Origin: Butyrivibrio sp. AE3004
Lineage (GTDB): Bacteria > Bacillota > Clostridia > Lachnospirales > Lachnospiraceae
NCBI RefSeq assembly: GCF_000703165.1
Contig: NZ_JNLQ01000001.1
Location: 248,001 to 312,000 of the forward strand
DNA length: 64,000 nucleotides
Direction of reading: 5' to 3'
In this document: positions 61,726 through 64,000 of the stretch, in pieces
Position numbering within the stretch: the first letter of the stretch is position 1
Layout: each line of letters begins with the position of its first letter
Translations under genes and position numbers: made by a program
The notes under the pieces: generated by a model
Database searches by the model: none
What the model saw: only the letters and a program-made list of their open reading frames with translations
Told to the model about the DNA's origin: nothing

Positions 61726-63060
61726 TTATTGTATGTAGCTCCCCAGATGTTTCAAACTTTGTTTGGGTGTTCTGATCTGGGTTTTCCTGTCAACAGCACA
61801 GAGCCCGAAAGTAAGGGCATAGCCCTTCTGCCACTCAAAGTTATCAATAAGAGACCAGTGACAATATCCAATTACCGGGATACCTTCACTTATGCAATTC
61901 TGCACACCTTCTACTGCCTTATCTATGAATGCAACTCTCTGAGCATCATCTGATGTGGCAATTCCATTCTCTGTAACCATAATGGATATACCCGGCATCT
62001 CTTTATGAACACGTCTGATCACATTCTCAAGAGCCTCAGGATATACCTCATAATCCATCTGTGTCATTGGTGTCCCTTCCGGAACAGGCACTATTCCATC
62101 ATGTCCATATGTAGTTCTTGTATAGTTTTGCAGGCCAAAGAAATCGTCATCCTTTATATATGGAATATAATGTACAAATTCTTCATCCCATTCTCTGTCT
62201 GCTGCTTCCTTGCCACCCTCTATATACTGACAATCATGAAGAGACAACGTTATTCCGACTTTAATACCCGGATTGACAGCCTTTATCGCTGCTTTCGCTG
62301 CCTGATGCGCTTTTATTACGATCATGTCTCCATTGGCATCGGTAGCCGAAACAAATGTATGTGGCTGAGGATCTCCAAATACTTTTGCATTTTCCATGGC
62401 TGCCATCTTCATTTTTTCCATTGGATCAGAGAGATTAAGCCCTACCTGAACCTGGCCTTCCATTGAATCCTTTTCACTATTATCAGTGTGGTGTTCCTTA
62501 CCTGCATCCCCTGCTGCAGCTGCCATTTTAGCCATCATCTGCTTTTTGAATCTTTCCATGAGGGCACCAATCTGCAATCTCATATTAGCTTCATTGATGG
62601 TACAGATGTACTTGATGTCGTCTCCAAGCTGCTCCGTTACATACTTTGTGTAATTCGCAAACAGCTCCACTACATTTTCATTATCCCATCCCCCCTGCTT
62701 GATCAGCCATATTGGGGATGTAAAATGCATGAGTGTAATAACAGGTTCGACTCCATTTTCCCTGCAGCATCTGATCACATTTCTATAATGCTCAATCTCT
62801 TTTTCATCGAATTTACCCTGCTCCGGCTCAATACGTGCCCACTCGATTGAAAACCTATATGTATTAAGACCTGCATCGGCAAGCATCCTGATGTCTTCCT
62901 CATATCTGTTATAGTGATCAACCGCATCAAGAGACGGCTCAACAAACTGGGAATATTCCATGTTCTCCATTATCCAGTAATCGGAGTTTGTATTGTTCCC
63001 TTCCACCTGGTGAGCTGCAGTTGATGCGCCAAGCATAAATCCTTTATCAAATTTTTTCAT
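61726..63060 (-). CDS. GH1 family beta-glycosidase
   Basis: A 444-residue GH1 enzyme. Acid/base E157 in CTINEANM and nucleophile E364 in MVTENGIA are both present; YRFSIEWARIEPEQGKFDEK and the end HWSLIDNFEWQKGYALTFGL are standard family blocks. A less usual insert (about 160-235, MMAKMAAAAGDAGKEHHTDN) is rich in Met, Ala and Lys. No signal peptide, so it probably cleaves imported disaccharides. It shares a strand with GH78 and the isomerase-like gene, consistent with a plant-glycan locus. Confidence 0.93.
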   Translation of the reverse strand: MKKFDKGFMLGASTAAHQVEGNNTNSDYWIMENMEYSQFVEPSLDAVDHYNRYEEDIRMLADAGLNTYRFSIEWARIEPEQGKFDEKEIEHYRNVIRCCRENGVEPVITLMHFTSPIWLIKQGGWDNENVVELFANYTKYVTEQLGDDIKYICTINEANMRLQIGALMERFKKQMMAKMAAAAGDAGKEHHTDNSEKDSMEGQVQVGLNLSDPMEKMKMAAMENAKVFGDPQPHTFVSATDANGDMIVIKAHQAAKAAIKAVNPGIKVGITLSLHDCQYIEGGKEAADREWDEEFVHYIPYIKDDDFFGLQNYTRTTYGHDGIVPVPEGTPMTQMDYEVYPEALENVIRRVHKEMPGISIMVTENGIATSDDAQRVAFIDKAVEGVQNCISEGIPVIGYCHWSLIDNFEWQKGYALTFGLCAVDRKTQIRTPKQSLKHLGSYIQ

Positions 63061-63105
63061 TTTAATTATCCTCTCATATATAAATGCATAGATTCCTAAG
63101 TACGT

Positions 63106-64000
63106 TTAAAAATCATAACTTCCGCTTAACAAAATAATCGGTTCCTGTCCCGGAAGTATAAGCTCTGCTTCCATTCCATCCGGTATTTCAAAATGATAGG
63201 AAAAAGAGTCTTTATCTTCCATATATCTCCATTCAGACACAACGCGTCCTTTTGGCGAATCATAGAATCCCTTGGCAAACTTTAGACTCTTATCCGGTAC
63301 AGGCCTTATTCTGACCTTTTCAAAATCATACTGAATACCCAAAACACCTGACAAAAGCCATCCGGAAACAGCTCCGTATGAATAGTGGTTCAGCGAATCA
63401 TGAACTGTGCCGTCTTCTCTGATACCATCCCAGGTCTCCCAGATGGTTGTGGCACCTTTATCAACTGCATACAGCCATGATGGATAACCCTTTTGCAAAA
63501 GAAGTCTGTATGCAGTATCCACATATCCAAAATCTGATAAAACACTACAAAGGAACGGTGTCGATAAAAAGCCTGTATTCAGGTGGTAATCATTTTTGAT
63601 CACCAGCTCATTAAGGTCCCTCGCCGCATCCCTGGCCTCTTCATCAGAAAGCAGCCCTAAAGCAAGAGGTCTTACATACTCGCACTGTCTCTCAGATCTT
63701 ATGTGTCCATCCTTTAATACCAGATATCTGTACGCACTTTTTACCTTCTCTGATATCTGCTTATAACGGGCACAGTCTTCCTCCTTCCCTAATATATCTG
63801 CTATTTGGGAAAGGATTCCTGATGAATATGCATAATAAGCTGTTGCAACTTCCGGCTGCCCGTTCTTAAAAGCAGCCATCATAGTCTTCATAACATCTGC
63901 TCCAGGCTCGCACCATTCGCCATAATCCATTCCGGTGTCAATTATGTATTTCCTATATGGATTCTTTCCAAACCGGTTTTTTAGCTTGCTTTTCCCGGCT
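63106..64000 (-). CDS. GH78 alpha-L-rhamnosidase, C-terminal part (runs off window)
   Basis: The frame is open to the window end. It encodes the C-terminal part of the (alpha/alpha)6 barrel and the final beta-domain of a GH78 rhamnosidase: DTGMDYGEWCEPGAD, LALGLLSDEEARDAARDLNE, LNTGFLSTPFLCSVLSDFGY, GATTIWETWDGI, NHYSYGAVSGWLLSGVLGI. The last 60 residues are the C-terminal sandwich. Substrate: rhamnosyl ends of rhamnogalacturonan or glycosides. It precedes GH1 on the same strand by 45 bases, so these probably form one operon. Confidence 0.9.
   Translation of the reverse strand, partial: AGKSKLKNRFGKNPYRKYIIDTGMDYGEWCEPGADVMKTMMAAFKNGQPEVATAYYAYSSGILSQIADILGKEEDCARYKQISEKVKSAYRYLVLKDGHIRSERQCEYVRPLALGLLSDEEARDAARDLNELVIKNDYHLNTGFLSTPFLCSVLSDFGYVDTAYRLLLQKGYPSWLYAVDKGATTIWETWDGIREDGTVHDSLNHYSYGAVSGWLLSGVLGIQYDFEKVRIRPVPDKSLKFAKGFYDSPKGRVVSEWRYMEDKDSFSYHFEIPDGMEAELILPGQEPIILLSGSYDF

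Overview
The window reads as a low-to-moderate G+C Firmicute of the Lachnospiraceae, most like Butyrivibrio or Pseudobutyrivibrio. This rests on gene content: a domain-permuted GH3 beta-glucosidase, GH53 galactanase, CE2-type esterase, GH1 and GH78, strong AGGAGG ribosome sites, a manganese riboswitch, and hydroxylamine reductase for anaerobic life. The species call is an inference. No rRNA, tRNA or CRISPR array was recognised.

Layout. 1-6.4 kb: a circularly permuted ATP-grasp gene, a FUSC transporter fused to a degenerate HAD domain, and a heterodimeric ABC exporter preceded by a 23-codon leader peptide and tandem terminators. 6.5-11.7 kb: carbohydrate genes (CE2 esterase, PTS EIIA, secreted GH53 galactanase with five TTGCGCAA operators). 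11.7-15.3 kb: copper operon (CopA with a fused CopZ, membrane HMA protein, CsoR) whose promoter holds a CsoR-like operator and whose leader contains a deoC remnant. 15.4-24.2 kb: AIM24 protein, then a scarred zone in which a kamA gene and an NRPS adenylation domain are each split between opposite strands, interleaved with mazEF, an AraC/AhpD-like pair, an XRE/membrane-protein pair and an orphan RHH antitoxin. 24-29.5 kb: CPBP protease and a defence-like island (ATPase plus PD-(D/E)xK-like protein, and a DUF234-type ATPase). 29.5-38 kb: small enzymes (GNATs, methyltransferases), a beta-helix lipoprotein, a DUF2268 protease under a MerR-type promoter, and many remnants (SMR, Fur-methyltransferase chimera, DtxR, lon, AAC(3)). 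38-44.7 kb: small membrane proteins, DUF134-NifX regulator with split chromate transporter, hydroxylamine reductase, MFS transporter. 44.7-50.8 kb: a five-gene YknXYZ/MacAB-like efflux operon with its own two-component system. 51-64 kb: permuted GH3, MntP-ZIP fusion under a Mn riboswitch, endonuclease IV, broken MATE gene, phosphoesterase, DUF2974 protein, membrane-anchored sugar isomerase-like protein, GH1 and partial GH78.

Themes. Metal handling (Cu, Mn, possibly Fe and chromate), drug or peptide export, and plant polysaccharide use recur. About fifteen gene remnants lie between 15 and 57.5 kb, which marks this as a recombination and decay hot spot. The best candidates for undescribed biology are the leader-peptide attenuator of the ABC exporter, the CopA-CopZ fusion with an internal CopZ start, the riboswitch-controlled MntP-ZIP fusion, and the ATPase/PD-(D/E)xK gene pair.
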